Part shown: positions 17,765-27,601 of the stretch, piece after piece
How positions within the stretch are numbered: position 1 is the first letter of the stretch
How the letters are laid out: every line of letters begins with the position of its first letter
Assembly (NCBI RefSeq): GCF_023634805.2
Contig: NZ_CP106881.1
Coordinates: forward strand, 2,993,501-3,057,500
Reading direction: 5' to 3'
Length of the DNA: 64,000 bases
From: Comamonas endophytica
Lineage (GTDB): Bacteria; Pseudomonadota; Gammaproteobacteria; Burkholderiales; Burkholderiaceae_C
Notes under the pieces: model-generated
Told to the model about the DNA's origin: nothing
Seen by the model: the letters and a program-made list of their open reading frames with translations, nothing else
Database searches by the model: none
Translations under genes and position numbers: made by a program

Positions 17765-18583
17765 TTAGGTACCCACACGCAGCGGTGCGCGCATCTTACG
17801 CAAGGTGGCAATCACGCTCTGTGCAGTGATGCGGCCAGTCTTGGGGTTCTCGGTGGGGATGTTCTGGATTTGCATCGAAAACAGCGCCGCGTCAGACACC
17901 ACTTCGATGTTGTGCGTGTTCTTGTCCACCGTCGGGTCGGCCCACACTTCCAGCGTGGTGCGGTCAGGGCCAATACCCGCCAACGACAGGGCTACGGCCA
18001 CGTTCAGGTTGGCGGCAAAACCCACCGCAGCCTCGCGGGGCGAGCCCTTGAAGATCTGTACCGGCTCGGTGATGCCTTCGATCTGGATGTTGTTGTCCAC
18101 CAGGTACTTGGCGCCCAGCAGGCCTTTGACAGGCTTGCGGGTGACCATGCGCACCGATTGGATCTCCCCTTCAGCGGCCGCGCACACGGCGTCCAGCCCG
18201 AGCAAAGCGCCGGTGGGCACAGAAATGGTGCCGCCGTGGGCCTTGGCCACTTCGATCAGGTCCATATTCGTCAGCAGTGCGCCGGAGCTGAGCACCACCA
18301 CGGTCTTGCCTTGCTCCAGCACGGGGCGGGCAATGGCGGGCAGCAGGGCGCCAGGGGCGCATTCCACGACCACGTCACACAGCTCGGCCAGACCGGCAAT
18401 GTCGGTCAACACAGGCATCTGCTTCAGATGGCCCAGGGTGGCCTGGGCTTTGGCGGTGTCACGCACAGCCACGGCACTGAGGACCAGACCGTCCATACCG
18501 GCGTCCAGGGTTTCAGCCAATTTCTTGCCTACGGCACCCAGACCGGCAATACCAATGCGCAGGGGGCGGGTTTGTGCTTGCAT
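17765..18583 (-). CDS. Aspartate dehydrogenase (NadX-like)
   Basis: The 272-residue protein has an N-terminal Rossmann motif RIGIAGLGAVGKKLAETL and the C-terminal aspartate dehydrogenase domain (PF01958 type). Motifs include VPTGALLGLDAV, VYFKGSPREAA-like VQIFKGSPREAAVGFAAN, NVAVALSLAGIGPDRT and VDKNTHNIEV. Such enzymes oxidise aspartate to iminoaspartate/oxaloacetate with NAD(P)+, for catabolism or NAD synthesis. No nadA or nadC is nearby, which favours a catabolic role. An AGGAG site precedes the ATG at 18583, and a 15-bp palindrome lies 77 bases upstream. Confidence 0.88.
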   Translation of the reverse strand: MQAQTRPLRIGIAGLGAVGKKLAETLDAGMDGLVLSAVAVRDTAKAQATLGHLKQMPVLTDIAGLAELCDVVVECAPGALLPAIARPVLEQGKTVVVLSSGALLTNMDLIEVAKAHGGTISVPTGALLGLDAVCAAAEGEIQSVRMVTRKPVKGLLGAKYLVDNNIQIEGITEPVQIFKGSPREAAVGFAANLNVAVALSLAGIGPDRTTLEVWADPTVDKNTHNIEVVSDAALFSMQIQNIPTENPKTGRITAQSVIATLRKMRAPLRVGT

Positions 18584-18659
18584 AACAACTCTCCTAATCG
18601 ATGCTGGAAATTCTAGGAACCGCCGTCACAACGGACAAACGATCGTTTTTTTAATAGCT

Positions 18660-18674
18660 ATTAGTTTTGCTAAT
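18660..18674. promoter_or_regulatory. ATTAG-N5-CTAAT palindrome upstream of the aspartate dehydrogenase unit
   Basis: The sequence ATTAGTTTTGCTAAT is a perfect 5-bp-arm inverted repeat and contains the T-N11-A pattern of LysR-family operators. It lies 77 to 91 bases before the aspartate dehydrogenase start and next to the end of the local lysR gene. An identical half-site pair with the same spacing lies at 20765-20779. Confidence 0.7.
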
Positions 18675-18724
18675 GCATTGAGGGAAGATCGTGCGCCGTG
18701 AGGCTGCGCCGCGCTCTCGATGCC

Positions 18725-19678
18725 TCAAATCAGCTCGGCCACGGCAATCGACATCACCCATTCCCGAAAGCTGCGAATGGCTTCGCTCTCGAGCGCGGTT
18801 TCGCGCATCAGCAGGTAGTAAGAGCCCGCACTGGGGCAGCCGGCTTGCCACACAGGCACCAAGTCAGAGCCCGGACCTACCTGCGTCTCCGCAATTTTTT
18901 GCGGCACGATGGCAATGCCCTGGCCGGCCTTAGCCGCTTGCAGCGACATGAAGAAGTGTCCATAAACCGCTTGGCTGGTCAGCAACGGCTGCAATACCCC
19001 ATGTGAGCCCAACCAGTCGCGCCACACATGCTGGCGGCTGGCGGTGTGGATCAGCGGGTACTGCAGCAAATCTTCCACCTTGTGAATGGCCGGCCCGTTG
19101 TCGAGCAAACCGCGGGCAATCACCGGCACCAAGATGTCGTCAAACAGGTAGTCCGCCACCACGCCGTCCCAGCTGGCCACCATCTTTAGGTCAATGTGCG
19201 GCTGGCCTTTTTCGTAGTTGCACCCCGGCACGCGGCCCACACGCAGGGCCACGTCAATGTCGCTGCTCTTGAAGTCCACCGGCGCAATCGAGGTCGAGAT
19301 GCGCACCTCGATGCCAGGGCAGGCTGTCGCAAACTCGGCCAGCCTCGGCATCAGCCACGACATAGCCAACGTGGGCAGCGCTGAGACGTTGATGATCTGG
19401 TGCGCGCGGCTCGCCAGCGCGGCGTGCGTGGCGCTTTCCAGCTCATCAAGCGCATTGCTGCAGGCGGCGTAGAACTCCCTGCCTTCCTCCGTCAACTCCA
19501 CTCGGCGCACATGACGCTCGAACAATCGCTTGCCCAAAAAGTGCTCCAGATTGCGAATCTGATGGCTGACCGCGCCTTGGGTGAGCGAAATCTCTTCCGC
19601 CGCAGCGGTGAACGAGCCCAGACGGGCAGCGGCTTCAAACGGACGAATGGCGGAAAGAGGCGGAAGTATGCGACGCAT
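18725..19678 (-). CDS. LysR-family transcriptional regulator (GcvA-like)
   Basis: The 317-residue protein has an N-terminal winged helix-turn-helix (LSAIRPFEAAARLGSFTAAAEEISLTQGAVSHQIR is shortened here; key parts are AARLGSFTAAAEE and TQGAVSHQIRNLE) and a GcvA-type effector domain (DIDVALRVGRVPG). It starts 8 bp after the binding-protein gene, so it should be cotranscribed with it. It probably controls both transcription starts through the ATTAG-N5-CTAAT sites. Codon use is lower in GC than in the surrounding core genes. Confidence 0.92.
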   Translation of the reverse strand: MRRILPPLSAIRPFEAAARLGSFTAAAEEISLTQGAVSHQIRNLEHFLGKRLFERHVRRVELTEEGREFYAACSNALDELESATHAALASRAHQIINVSALPTLAMSWLMPRLAEFATACPGIEVRISTSIAPVDFKSSDIDVALRVGRVPGCNYEKGQPHIDLKMVASWDGVVADYLFDDILVPVIARGLLDNGPAIHKVEDLLQYPLIHTASRQHVWRDWLGSHGVLQPLLTSQAVYGHFFMSLQAAKAGQGIAIVPQKIAETQVGPGSDLVPVWQAGCPSAGSYYLLMRETALESEAIRSFREWVMSIAVAELI

Positions 19679-19686
19679 GCTTGAGC

Positions 19687-20679
19687 TTAGTCGATGGAGA
19701 TTCTGGTTTTCTTAACCACGTCCTTCCACAGCGCATTCTCCGCTTGGACAAATTTTTGCATCTCGGCCGAGTTCTTTGGCAAGATGTTCATGCCACGCTC
19801 ATCCATGAATTTTTTGACCTCCGCATCCTTGAGCGCCTCGCCCAATGCAGATTCCACCTTCTTGATCACTGCTGCGGGCGTTCCCTTGGGCGCAAACAAG
19901 CCAAACCAAGTACTGACCTCGAAGTCCTTCACGCCCAGCTCCTTGAACGTAGGCACATTGGGCAGCAGGGGCGAACGCTGGTCACTGGTGATGCCCAACG
20001 CCCGGACTTTATCGGCCTGGATCTGCACAATTGCGGTGGAGATGGGGTCCATCAAGAAGTCAATCTGACCACCCAGCAAATCGCCCATGGCCGGGCCGCT
20101 GCCCTTGTAGGGGATGTGCAGCATCTCAATGCCTTGCTTCAGGTTCAAAAAGCTCTGCTGAGTATGGTGCGAGGTGCCTGCCCCAGCCGAGCCAAAGGTT
20201 AGCTCCGAAGGCTTTTGCTTGGCAGCCCGCACAAAAGCTGCATAGGTGGGAAAGTCCTGCTTTTTGCCGGTAATCAGCACGCTGGGCACCGAAGCGATGC
20301 CACCGACTGGAACAAAGTCGTTTGCGGAGTCGTAGGTGACATTTTTGATCATGTGGGGCACCACCGCCATGGTACTTGCTGCACCAAGAAGTAGGGTATA
20401 GCCGTCAGCTACAGCCTTGCCGACCTGCGCAGTGCCGATGGTACCGCTGGCGCCGGGTTTGTTCTCCACCACAAAACCAGTCCCCAGAATATCGCCCATT
20501 TTCTTTAAGACGGGTCTGGCTACAGTGTCATTAATACCACCTGGTGGGAATGGCACCACTACCTTAATCGATTTGCTTGGATATTCATCTGCCGCCATAG
20601 CCGGAAATGAAAAGCTAAAATAGAGAGCGCCAAAAACAACGGCGAGAAAATGGCGATTGGCAATCAATTTCTGGGGCAT
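19687..20679 (-). CDS. Bug/TctC-type extracytoplasmic substrate-binding protein
   Basis: From the ATG at 20679 (MPQKLIANRHFLAVVFGALY) the 330-residue protein has a signal peptide cleaved near AMAADEYP. It carries the Bug motifs IKVVVPFPPGGINDTVAR, GFVVENKPGASGTIGT, GSAGAGTSHH and HIPYKGSGPAMGDLLGGQID. These bind carboxylate solutes in the periplasm for tripartite tricarboxylate transporters. No TctA or TctB gene is present here, so the partner must be elsewhere, as is frequent in this group. It leads the lysR unit, with the palindrome 86 bases upstream. Confidence 0.92.
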   Translation of the reverse strand: MPQKLIANRHFLAVVFGALYFSFSFPAMAADEYPSKSIKVVVPFPPGGINDTVARPVLKKMGDILGTGFVVENKPGASGTIGTAQVGKAVADGYTLLLGAASTMAVVPHMIKNVTYDSANDFVPVGGIASVPSVLITGKKQDFPTYAAFVRAAKQKPSELTFGSAGAGTSHHTQQSFLNLKQGIEMLHIPYKGSGPAMGDLLGGQIDFLMDPISTAIVQIQADKVRALGITSDQRSPLLPNVPTFKELGVKDFEVSTWFGLFAPKGTPAAVIKKVESALGEALKDAEVKKFMDERGMNILPKNSAEMQKFVQAENALWKDVVKKTRISID

Positions 20680-20764
20680 GCTGGGGCTCCAAATGCAACA
20701 TATAAGTAGCCGCATCCTAAAAAATATGCTGCGTCTTCAGCAAACGAGCAATTCTTATGCCAGC

Positions 20765-20779
20765 ATTAGTATTTCTAAT
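20765..20779. promoter_or_regulatory. ATTAG-N5-CTAAT palindrome upstream of the binding-protein/lysR unit
   Basis: The sequence ATTAGTATTTCTAAT matches the site at 18660-18674 in both arms and spacing. Here the arms extend to GCATTAG/CTAATGC (20763-20781). It lies 86 to 100 bases upstream of the ATG of the Bug-type protein, almost the same distance as the other site from its gene. Confidence 0.7.
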
Positions 20780-21110
20780 GCACCAATAGTGCACAAAAAA
20801 TCTTCGTTTATAATTATTTTTATCAGTGAATATTATTGATTTCTCTGCCGTGAAACTAATTTGGTGCAGCCTTGCACAAAATTAGAGCAAATCCACCACA
20901 AATTTCACAAGCGAGATTTAGGGTTATGGGTTAGCCTTCCGCCCGATTGCGCCTGTGTTTCGCCGGCTATCTGGATGAAGCTTCGGGGAGCGAAGGCCAT
21001 CAGACACACGTGTGGGAACCTCCCAAAACCTCAGCACAGAGCTGAATCCAACGGAGCCATGCGGTAGAAGCGGAACATAATCACCGCACGCAGTGCCCTG
21101 AAGTTCGACC

Positions 21111-21263
21111 TCTTTGCTTGATGGCAGCTGCAAAGCCAAGCTCGATGAGGTTGGGGATCCCCTGCAAGTCATAGCTCGGCACATTGACTTTGGCAAACTG
21201 GCGGCTTTGGCAGATGCGTTGATGGGGCGCAGTGATGGGTGTAAAGGCAGGCGTCCTGCATAA
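21111..21263 (+). pseudogene. IS5-family transposase N-terminal fragment
   Basis: A plus-strand frame reads KLDEVGDPLQVIARHIDFGK followed by LAALADALMGRSDGCKGRRPA and then TAA at 21261-21263. The GDPLQVIARHIDF stretch and the following Gly-Arg-Arg-Pro are characteristic of the N-terminus of IS5-group transposases, which continue with a PYPTELMVR-like segment absent here. Only about 50 codons remain. No start codon or terminal repeat could be placed, so this is a decayed remnant. Confidence 0.7.
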
Positions 21264-21330
21264 CCCATGGAAGTCATGGGTAAGGGCGCGGCGATCCCAT
21301 GTTGACTGCTCCCGATCAGCTGGTGATCGA

Positions 21331-21573
21331 TCAGTCGCTCGCTGCTTGGCAATGATGTGGCAGCTGCTGCTGCATCCGGCTGGACCTGTGCGTGGGTAGC
21401 CGCGTGAGCACATCCTTGAGATATGCATACGGGTCATGCCCGTTCATACGTGCAGATTGCACGAGACTCGTCACCGCCGCTGCGCGCTGGCCCGCGCGCA
21501 GGCTGCCGGCGAACAGCCCGTTGCCCTGCCAATGGCTATCGGACGGATCGGGCCTGCCCCGGGTGCGTTCCAC
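21331..21573 (-). pseudogene. IS66-family transposase (TnpC) C-terminal fragment
   Basis: The minus-strand frame contains GLFAGSLRAGQRAAAVTSLV, SARMNGHDPYAYLKDVLTRLP and a closing LPHHC, which is the C-terminal domain of IS66-type TnpC. The catalytic DDE core and the accessory genes tnpA and tnpB are absent. It lies next to the IS5 remnant in opposite orientation, which shows successive insertions and decay. Confidence 0.88.
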
Positions 21574-22130
21574 AAAGATGGCCAGCCGTCCGTCACCCCA
21601 TCCATCTATATCGTTGAATCATTTAATTCAACTTCCATGACCCACCATATCCCCCATTGCGTTATGCATAGGCAATTGTCTGATCCGCGAAATCAGGGGT
21701 GCCACCCATTCAGCAAGCTCATGACATCGCAACGGGACGTCATCCGCAAAACAAAGTCCTGATAGCAGATATCCGGCCCCAAGCCGGGAGCAGCGGAGGC
21801 TCGCCAGCCATATCCGCCTGACGCATGCCAGCAGAACAGCCACCAGCGAACGGCCCCCATCACACCAACCAAAAATCCCGCCTGAACAAAGCCTGACTGC
21901 CTAAGCCCGGGAGCGCGCTCCAGCGCCCGCTCGAACGCAAGGCAGCCAAGCCCAGTGGTATCCTGCAACCCATGCCCGCGCCGCGGCCCGGTGAGTCAGC
22001 TCGATCGTCTCAGGTAGGCCGCGTTCCGGGCGAAAGCTGGTCTTGCACGGCATCGTGGGAATCCCCTGCCTTCAGACAGGGGAGGATGTCAAAGTATCTT
22101 GCGTTCGATCGCGCAACAAGGAGCCTGGTG
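21574..22130. other. Decayed spacer upstream of the DUF2242 lipoprotein
   Basis: No intact gene is visible. The part from 21574 to about 21960 has short frames on both strands without recognisable products and probably derives from further mobile-element debris. The right end holds an IS200/IS605-type end at 22062-22092 and then the ribosome binding site of the lipoprotein gene. Confidence 0.55.
22062..22092 (+). mobile_element. Orphan IS200/IS605 (IS1341-type) right-end hairpin
   Basis: The sequence forms a stem TCCCCTG (22062-22068)/CAGGGGA (22077-22083) with a CCTTCAGA loop and continues GGATGTCAA. This is the classic right end found downstream of tnpB genes, where the 3' part of the guide (omega) RNA is encoded. 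No tnpA or tnpB remains in the window, so this is a remnant or a tiny non-autonomous element. Confidence 0.6.
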
Positions 22131-22697
22131 GTGAAGCAGACGTGGAGGGACGGTTGGCGGCGCGGCCTCTGGCCGATGGCCTGGCTGGCATTGGCCGGCA
22201 CATTGGCGGGCTGTGCCAACGAGCCCATGAAGAAGGTGCGCTCGCAGGAGGATTTCTCCTCCACGGCGACCTATTCGCGGCTGTTCGACGCCAAGCCGGC
22301 GCAGACCTGCGAGGCCGCGCGCCGCGCATTGCTCAGCCAGGGCTACATGATCAACAACGCCAGCGCCGATCTGGTCGAGGGCAACAAGAGCTTTCAGCCC
22401 GAGCCCGAAGTGCACCTGCAGATGCTGATCCGCGTGGTGTGCGTGCCCGAGACCGCCGACCACAGCGTCAGCCTGGGTTTCGTGACCGCGCTGCAGGACC
22501 GCTATGCGCTGAAGAAAAGCGCCAGCTCGGCCAGCCTGGGCGTGGGCGCGCTGGGCTCGGTGTCGCTGCCGCTGTCCGCGACCAATGATTCGATGGTGAA
22601 GGTGGGCAGCGAGACCATTGCCGCCGATGCCTTCTACGAGAATTTCTTCGACCTGGTCAAGCGCTTCCTGCAGTCCGAGGCGCTGCCGGAGGAGTGA
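22131..22697 (+). CDS. DUF2242-type lipoprotein
   Basis: An AAGGAG site at 22119-22124 points to the GTG at 22131, giving 188 residues starting VKQTWRDGWRRGLWPMAWLA. The signal peptide ends in a lipobox, GTLAGC, so the mature protein is a lipidated envelope protein. The body (SRLFDAKPAQTCEAARRALL, YMINNASADLVEGNKSFQP) fits DUF2242. The function is unknown. A longer reading from the ATG at 22086 crosses the IS605-type end and is less likely. It converges with the M23 gene without any gap. Confidence 0.8.
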   Translation: MKQTWRDGWRRGLWPMAWLALAGTLAGCANEPMKKVRSQEDFSSTATYSRLFDAKPAQTCEAARRALLSQGYMINNASADLVEGNKSFQPEPEVHLQMLIRVVCVPETADHSVSLGFVTALQDRYALKKSASSASLGVGALGSVSLPLSATNDSMVKVGSETIAADAFYENFFDLVKRFLQSEALPEE

Positions 22698-23564
22698 TCA
22701 GGCCGGCACGAACAGCGCCGGATCGACCATCGTCTGGTTGAGCATCACGCCCCAGTGCAGGTGCGGCCCGGTCACGCGGCCGGTGGCGCCCACGGCGGCA
22801 AAGGCCTCGCCCGTGGCCAGCAGGTCGCCGGGCTTTGCATCTATGCGGCTCAAGTGGCAGTACATGCTCAGCAGACCGCCGCCGTGGTCCAGCCAGACCG
22901 TGCCGCCGTTGAAGAAATAGTCGCCCACATCCACCACCTTGCCCGGCAGCGGCGCGACCACCGCGGTGCCGGTAGCGGCTGCGATGTCCATGCCGCTGTG
23001 CGGATTGCGCGGCTGGCCGTTGAACACGCGGCGCAGCCCGAAGGAGCTCGAGCGCCGCCCGGGCACCGGCACGCGCATGCGCAGCTCCTGGCTGCGCGAC
23101 GCGGTGAACAGCTCCATGATCTGCTGCTGGTGCGCGCGCTCGCGCTCGTGGCGCGCCAGGTCCTCGGGCGCGAGATCGACGGTCTTGGGCGAGACCTTGA
23201 GGTGCTGCTCCTGATAGCGCTTGTCGCGCACCTGGTATTTCAACTCCTTCGGCCCCTTGCCCACATCGACCTGCACGCGGTGCGTTCCCGGCTTGGCCGA
23301 CAGGGGAATGCCGACGATCGCCGTCCATTCGATCATGTCGCCCACGACCAGCACCGGCAGCCCGCCCGTGGTGACCGTGGGGCGCTGGGGCGCGGGGCCC
23401 AGCGAGAGCCGCGCAATGCCGCCGGGCACGCGCGAATCGTTGGGCCACACCTCGAGGGCGGGGGCTTTCTTGGCCGGCGCGGCCCATACGGGCGTGCCGG
23501 CCAGTGCGCACAGCGCGGCTTGCAGCGCCCTGCGGCGCGATGGAAGTGAAGTGGGCATTTGCAT
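22698..23564 (-). CDS. Exported M23 family metallopeptidase
   Basis: From the ATG at 23564 the 288-residue protein has a signal peptide ending near PVWAAP. The C-terminal lysostaphin-type domain holds the zinc motifs NPHSGMDIAAATGT and GPHLHWGVM. The N-terminal half (residues about 35-150) is a beta-rich region typical of envelope-bound M23 proteins. It probably cleaves peptidoglycan cross-links in the periplasm or helps septal hydrolase activation. The start 6 bases later (MPTSLPSRRRALQ) is an equal alternative. Confidence 0.92.
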   Translation of the reverse strand: MQMPTSLPSRRRALQAALCALAGTPVWAAPAKKAPALEVWPNDSRVPGGIARLSLGPAPQRPTVTTGGLPVLVVGDMIEWTAIVGIPLSAKPGTHRVQVDVGKGPKELKYQVRDKRYQEQHLKVSPKTVDLAPEDLARHERERAHQQQIMELFTASRSQELRMRVPVPGRRSSSFGLRRVFNGQPRNPHSGMDIAAATGTAVVAPLPGKVVDVGDYFFNGGTVWLDHGGGLLSMYCHLSRIDAKPGDLLATGEAFAAVGATGRVTGPHLHWGVMLNQTMVDPALFVPA

Positions 23565-23607
23565 GGCAGAGCATTGTGCCGCCCTCCCGGGGAGGGCGGC
23601 GTAGGCC

Positions 23608-24543
23608 TCATTCGGGTGCGCGGTAGACCAGTACCTTGAGCGCGCGCTCGGCTGACACGTCGGCAAATACCGGCGGGTTGGCCACGCGCTCGATGAATTC
23701 CAGCTCCGGCGCCAGTTCACGCATCTGGTCCTGCAGGAAGTCCTGTCCCAGCTCGGGCGCGTTCAGGCACAGCAGCGCATGGCCGCCGGGGCGCAGCAGG
23801 TCGGGCAGGCGGCGCATCAGCTTTGCGTAGTCCTTGGTCGCGACGAAGCTGCCCTTCTGGTAGCTTGGCGGGTCGACGATGATCAGGTGGTAGGGGCCGC
23901 CGCGCCCGATCTTGCCCCAGGTGCTGAAGATGTCGTGCGCCAGGAAGCTTGCGCCCTCGGTGATGCCGTTGAGCTGGTGGTTCTGCTGGCCGATGGCCAG
24001 CGCCCCCTGGCTCATGTCGAGATTGAGCACCTGCTTCGCGCCAGCCTGGCGCGCCACGACGGAAAACGCGCAGGTGTAGGCAAACAGGTTCAGCACCTTG
24101 AGCCCGAAGCGTTCCCGCTCGGGATGCGCGGCCACATGCTCGCGCACCCAGCGCCGCCCTTCGGCCATGTCGAGGAACAAGCCATGGTTCTGGCCCCTGA
24201 GCACATGCACGCGGTAGCGCGTGCCGGCCTCGGTCACCACATGCGGCTCGGGCACGCTGCCGGCCATCAGCCGGGTCTCGCTGCGGCCTTCGTGCCGGCA
24301 CTGGAACACCCAGTTCAGCGGCTGGTCCGGCGCGGCCTGCTGCCAGCGCTGCGCCAGGGCCGCGCCAATGGTTGCGAGTTCCTCGTCGGTCGCGGGCTGG
24401 AAGCTGGTCAGCAGCAAGACCGGCGGGTAGGCGTCGAGCACCCAGTGCTCGCAGCCCGGATGAAGGCCGCCGCGGCCGTGGAAGATGCGCCGGGCATCGG
24501 TGGGCAAGTCCATCGTGGCGATGGCGTCGAGCAGGGGTTGCAT
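23608..24543 (-). CDS. Class I SAM-dependent methyltransferase (RlmI/RlmK-like domain)
   Basis: The 311-residue product starts at the ATG at 24543 (MQPLLDAIATMDLPTDARRI). The methyltransferase region shows LKVLNLFAYTCAFSVVARQAGA (motif I), an acidic VLNLDMSQGAL, and the catalytic-loop IIVDPPSYQKGSF, as in PF10672-type RNA methyltransferases. The N-terminal RlmI-style PUA domain is lacking. The target is not known. The gene is preceded by the glnS terminator hairpin. Confidence 0.88.
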   Translation of the reverse strand: MQPLLDAIATMDLPTDARRIFHGRGGLHPGCEHWVLDAYPPVLLLTSFQPATDEELATIGAALAQRWQQAAPDQPLNWVFQCRHEGRSETRLMAGSVPEPHVVTEAGTRYRVHVLRGQNHGLFLDMAEGRRWVREHVAAHPERERFGLKVLNLFAYTCAFSVVARQAGAKQVLNLDMSQGALAIGQQNHQLNGITEGASFLAHDIFSTWGKIGRGGPYHLIIVDPPSYQKGSFVATKDYAKLMRRLPDLLRPGGHALLCLNAPELGQDFLQDQMRELAPELEFIERVANPPVFADVSAERALKVLVYRAPE

Positions 24544-24578
24544 GGTGTTTGGATGGAGGAGGGAACGGGAAAAGAGAA

Positions 24579-24600
24579 AAAGGCTGCCGGGGCAGCCTTT
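24579..24600 (-). terminator. Rho-independent terminator downstream of glnS
   Basis: On the minus strand AAAGGCTGCC pairs perfectly with GGCAGCCTTT across a 2-nt gap (10-bp stem), followed by TTTTTCTCTTTT. It lies 118 bases after the glnS stop and 36 bases before the methyltransferase start, and so separates the two minus-strand genes. Confidence 0.85.
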
Positions 24601-24639
24601 GATAGGGTGTTGAGACGCTTTGCTTGGTTGATCAGACAC

Positions 24640-24703
24640 CCTTCGACAGGCTCAGGGCGAACGGTAAAAATCCGTTCTTCTGGGCTCGTCGAAGGACGGA
24701 CGG
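24640..24703. repeat. Inverted pair of the dispersed TTCGACAGGCTCAGG repeat
   Basis: CCTTCGACAGGCTCAGGGCG (24640 onward) is followed after GAACGG and a short AT spacer by an inverted copy ending in CGTCGAAGGACGGACGG (to about 24703). The two copies can pair into a long imperfect hairpin between the glnS stop and its terminator. Confidence 0.8.
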
Positions 24704-24717
24704 TCCCCTGCCGAAAT

Positions 24718-26532
<1,815 letters not shown>

Positions 26533-26719
26533 CCGGGCATTTTAGGCGTCTGCCCGGTTTGGGGTTCTTACCAACTGAAACTTCTTGGTCGCGAATAGAC
26601 ACAATTTAATTACACCTATCAGCCATCCTAATTGCATGGTCGCGCGTTAAGCATTCATGCAGTGCCTTCCGCGCTGCGGCAAGCCGACCCGGCAGGCCGA
26701 TCGATACAAGGAGATTCTG

Positions 26720-27094
26720 ATGACGACAACAAGCCTTTCGCATTCGTGGCGCGCCCGTATGGCAGGTGCAGCCCTGGCGCTGGCGGCGCTGGCCGGAGCC
26801 GGCGCGGCCCAGGCGCGCGACGTGGTCTGGTCGGTGGGCGTGCATTCTCCCGGCGTCTCGCTGGGCGTGGCCAATACGGCGCCGGTGGTCGTGGCTTCGG
26901 GGCCGGTCTACTACGCCCCGCCGCCGGTGGTCTATGCGCCGCGCCCCGTCTACCATGCGGCGCCCGTGGTAGTGGTTCCCTCGCACCGCTATTACGGCAA
27001 GCACCACTACAAGCACTACGACAAGCACCGCGGCCATGGACACCGCCACGGCCATCGGCATGGTCACGGACATCGCGGTTACGGCCACCGCTGA
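26720..27094 (+). CDS. Exported protein with Pro/Tyr-rich middle and His-rich C-terminus
   Basis: An AAGGAG site precedes the ATG at 26720. The 124-residue product has a signal peptide (ALALAALAGAGAAQARD), a short domain resembling VxWSVGVHSPGVSLGVAN, a PVVYAPRPVYHA-type Pro/Tyr stretch and a C-terminal 30 residues dominated by His, Gly and Arg (HRHGHRHGHGHRGYGHR). Such tails can bind metal ions, but no function is known. It is a common small envelope protein in Comamonadaceae. Confidence 0.75.
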   Translation: MTTTSLSHSWRARMAGAALALAALAGAGAAQARDVVWSVGVHSPGVSLGVANTAPVVVASGPVYYAPPPVVYAPRPVYHAAPVVVVPSHRYYGKHHYKHYDKHRGHGHRHGHRHGHGHRGYGHR

Positions 27095-27157
27095 TTGCGC
27101 AGGCGGGCAGGGCGCAGGGCCCGCATAATCTCCGGCGTCTGACGTCCGGAGTGTTGT

Positions 27158-27601
27158 GTGAAAACTGTCTATGTCCTGAACGGCCCGAATCTCAACCTGC
27201 TGGGCTCGCGCGAGCCCGCCATCTACGGCTCGGCCACGCTGGCCGACGTGCAGGCGCTGTGCGAGCAGGCCTGCGCGCGCCACGGCCTGGCGCTGGTTTT
27301 CCACCAGAGCAACCACGAGGGCGCATTGGTCGACTGGATCCACGAAGCCGGCCGGCTGCATGCCCGCGGTGAGCTGGCGGCCTTGATCCTCAATGCCGCG
27401 GCCTATACCCACACCAGCGTGGCGCTGCTCGATGCCGTCAAGGGCACGGGCGTGCCGCTGGTCGAGCTGCACATCAGCAACGTGCATGCACGCGAGAGCT
27501 TCCGCCACCATTCCTATCTGTCCGCAGCGGCGCGCGCCGTGATGTGCGGCTTTGGCGTGGCGGGCTACGGCCTGGCCATCGACGCGGTGGCGCAGTGGTG
27601 A
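27158..27601 (+). CDS. aroQ: Type II 3-dehydroquinate dehydratase
   Basis: The 147-residue product starts with GTG at 27158 ([19 protein letters not shown]). It has the family signatures NGPNLNLLG, the catalytic tyrosine/arginine loop region, [30 protein letters not shown] and [17 protein letters not shown]. It dehydrates 3-dehydroquinate to 3-dehydroshikimate in aromatic amino acid synthesis. The following hydrolase gene overlaps its stop by 4 bp. Confidence 0.97.
   Translation: MKTVYVLNGPNLNLLGSREPAIYGSATLADVQALCEQACARHGLALVFHQSNHEGALVDWIHEAGRLHARGELAALILNAAAYTHTSVALLDAVKGTGVPLVELHISNVHARESFRHHSYLSAAARAVMCGFGVAGYGLAIDAVAQW

Noticed and set aside
21628..21968. Short minus-strand frames next to the IS66 fragment as genes
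   Set aside because: They overlap in several frames, lack ribosome binding sites and show no family features; they are probably decayed mobile DNA.
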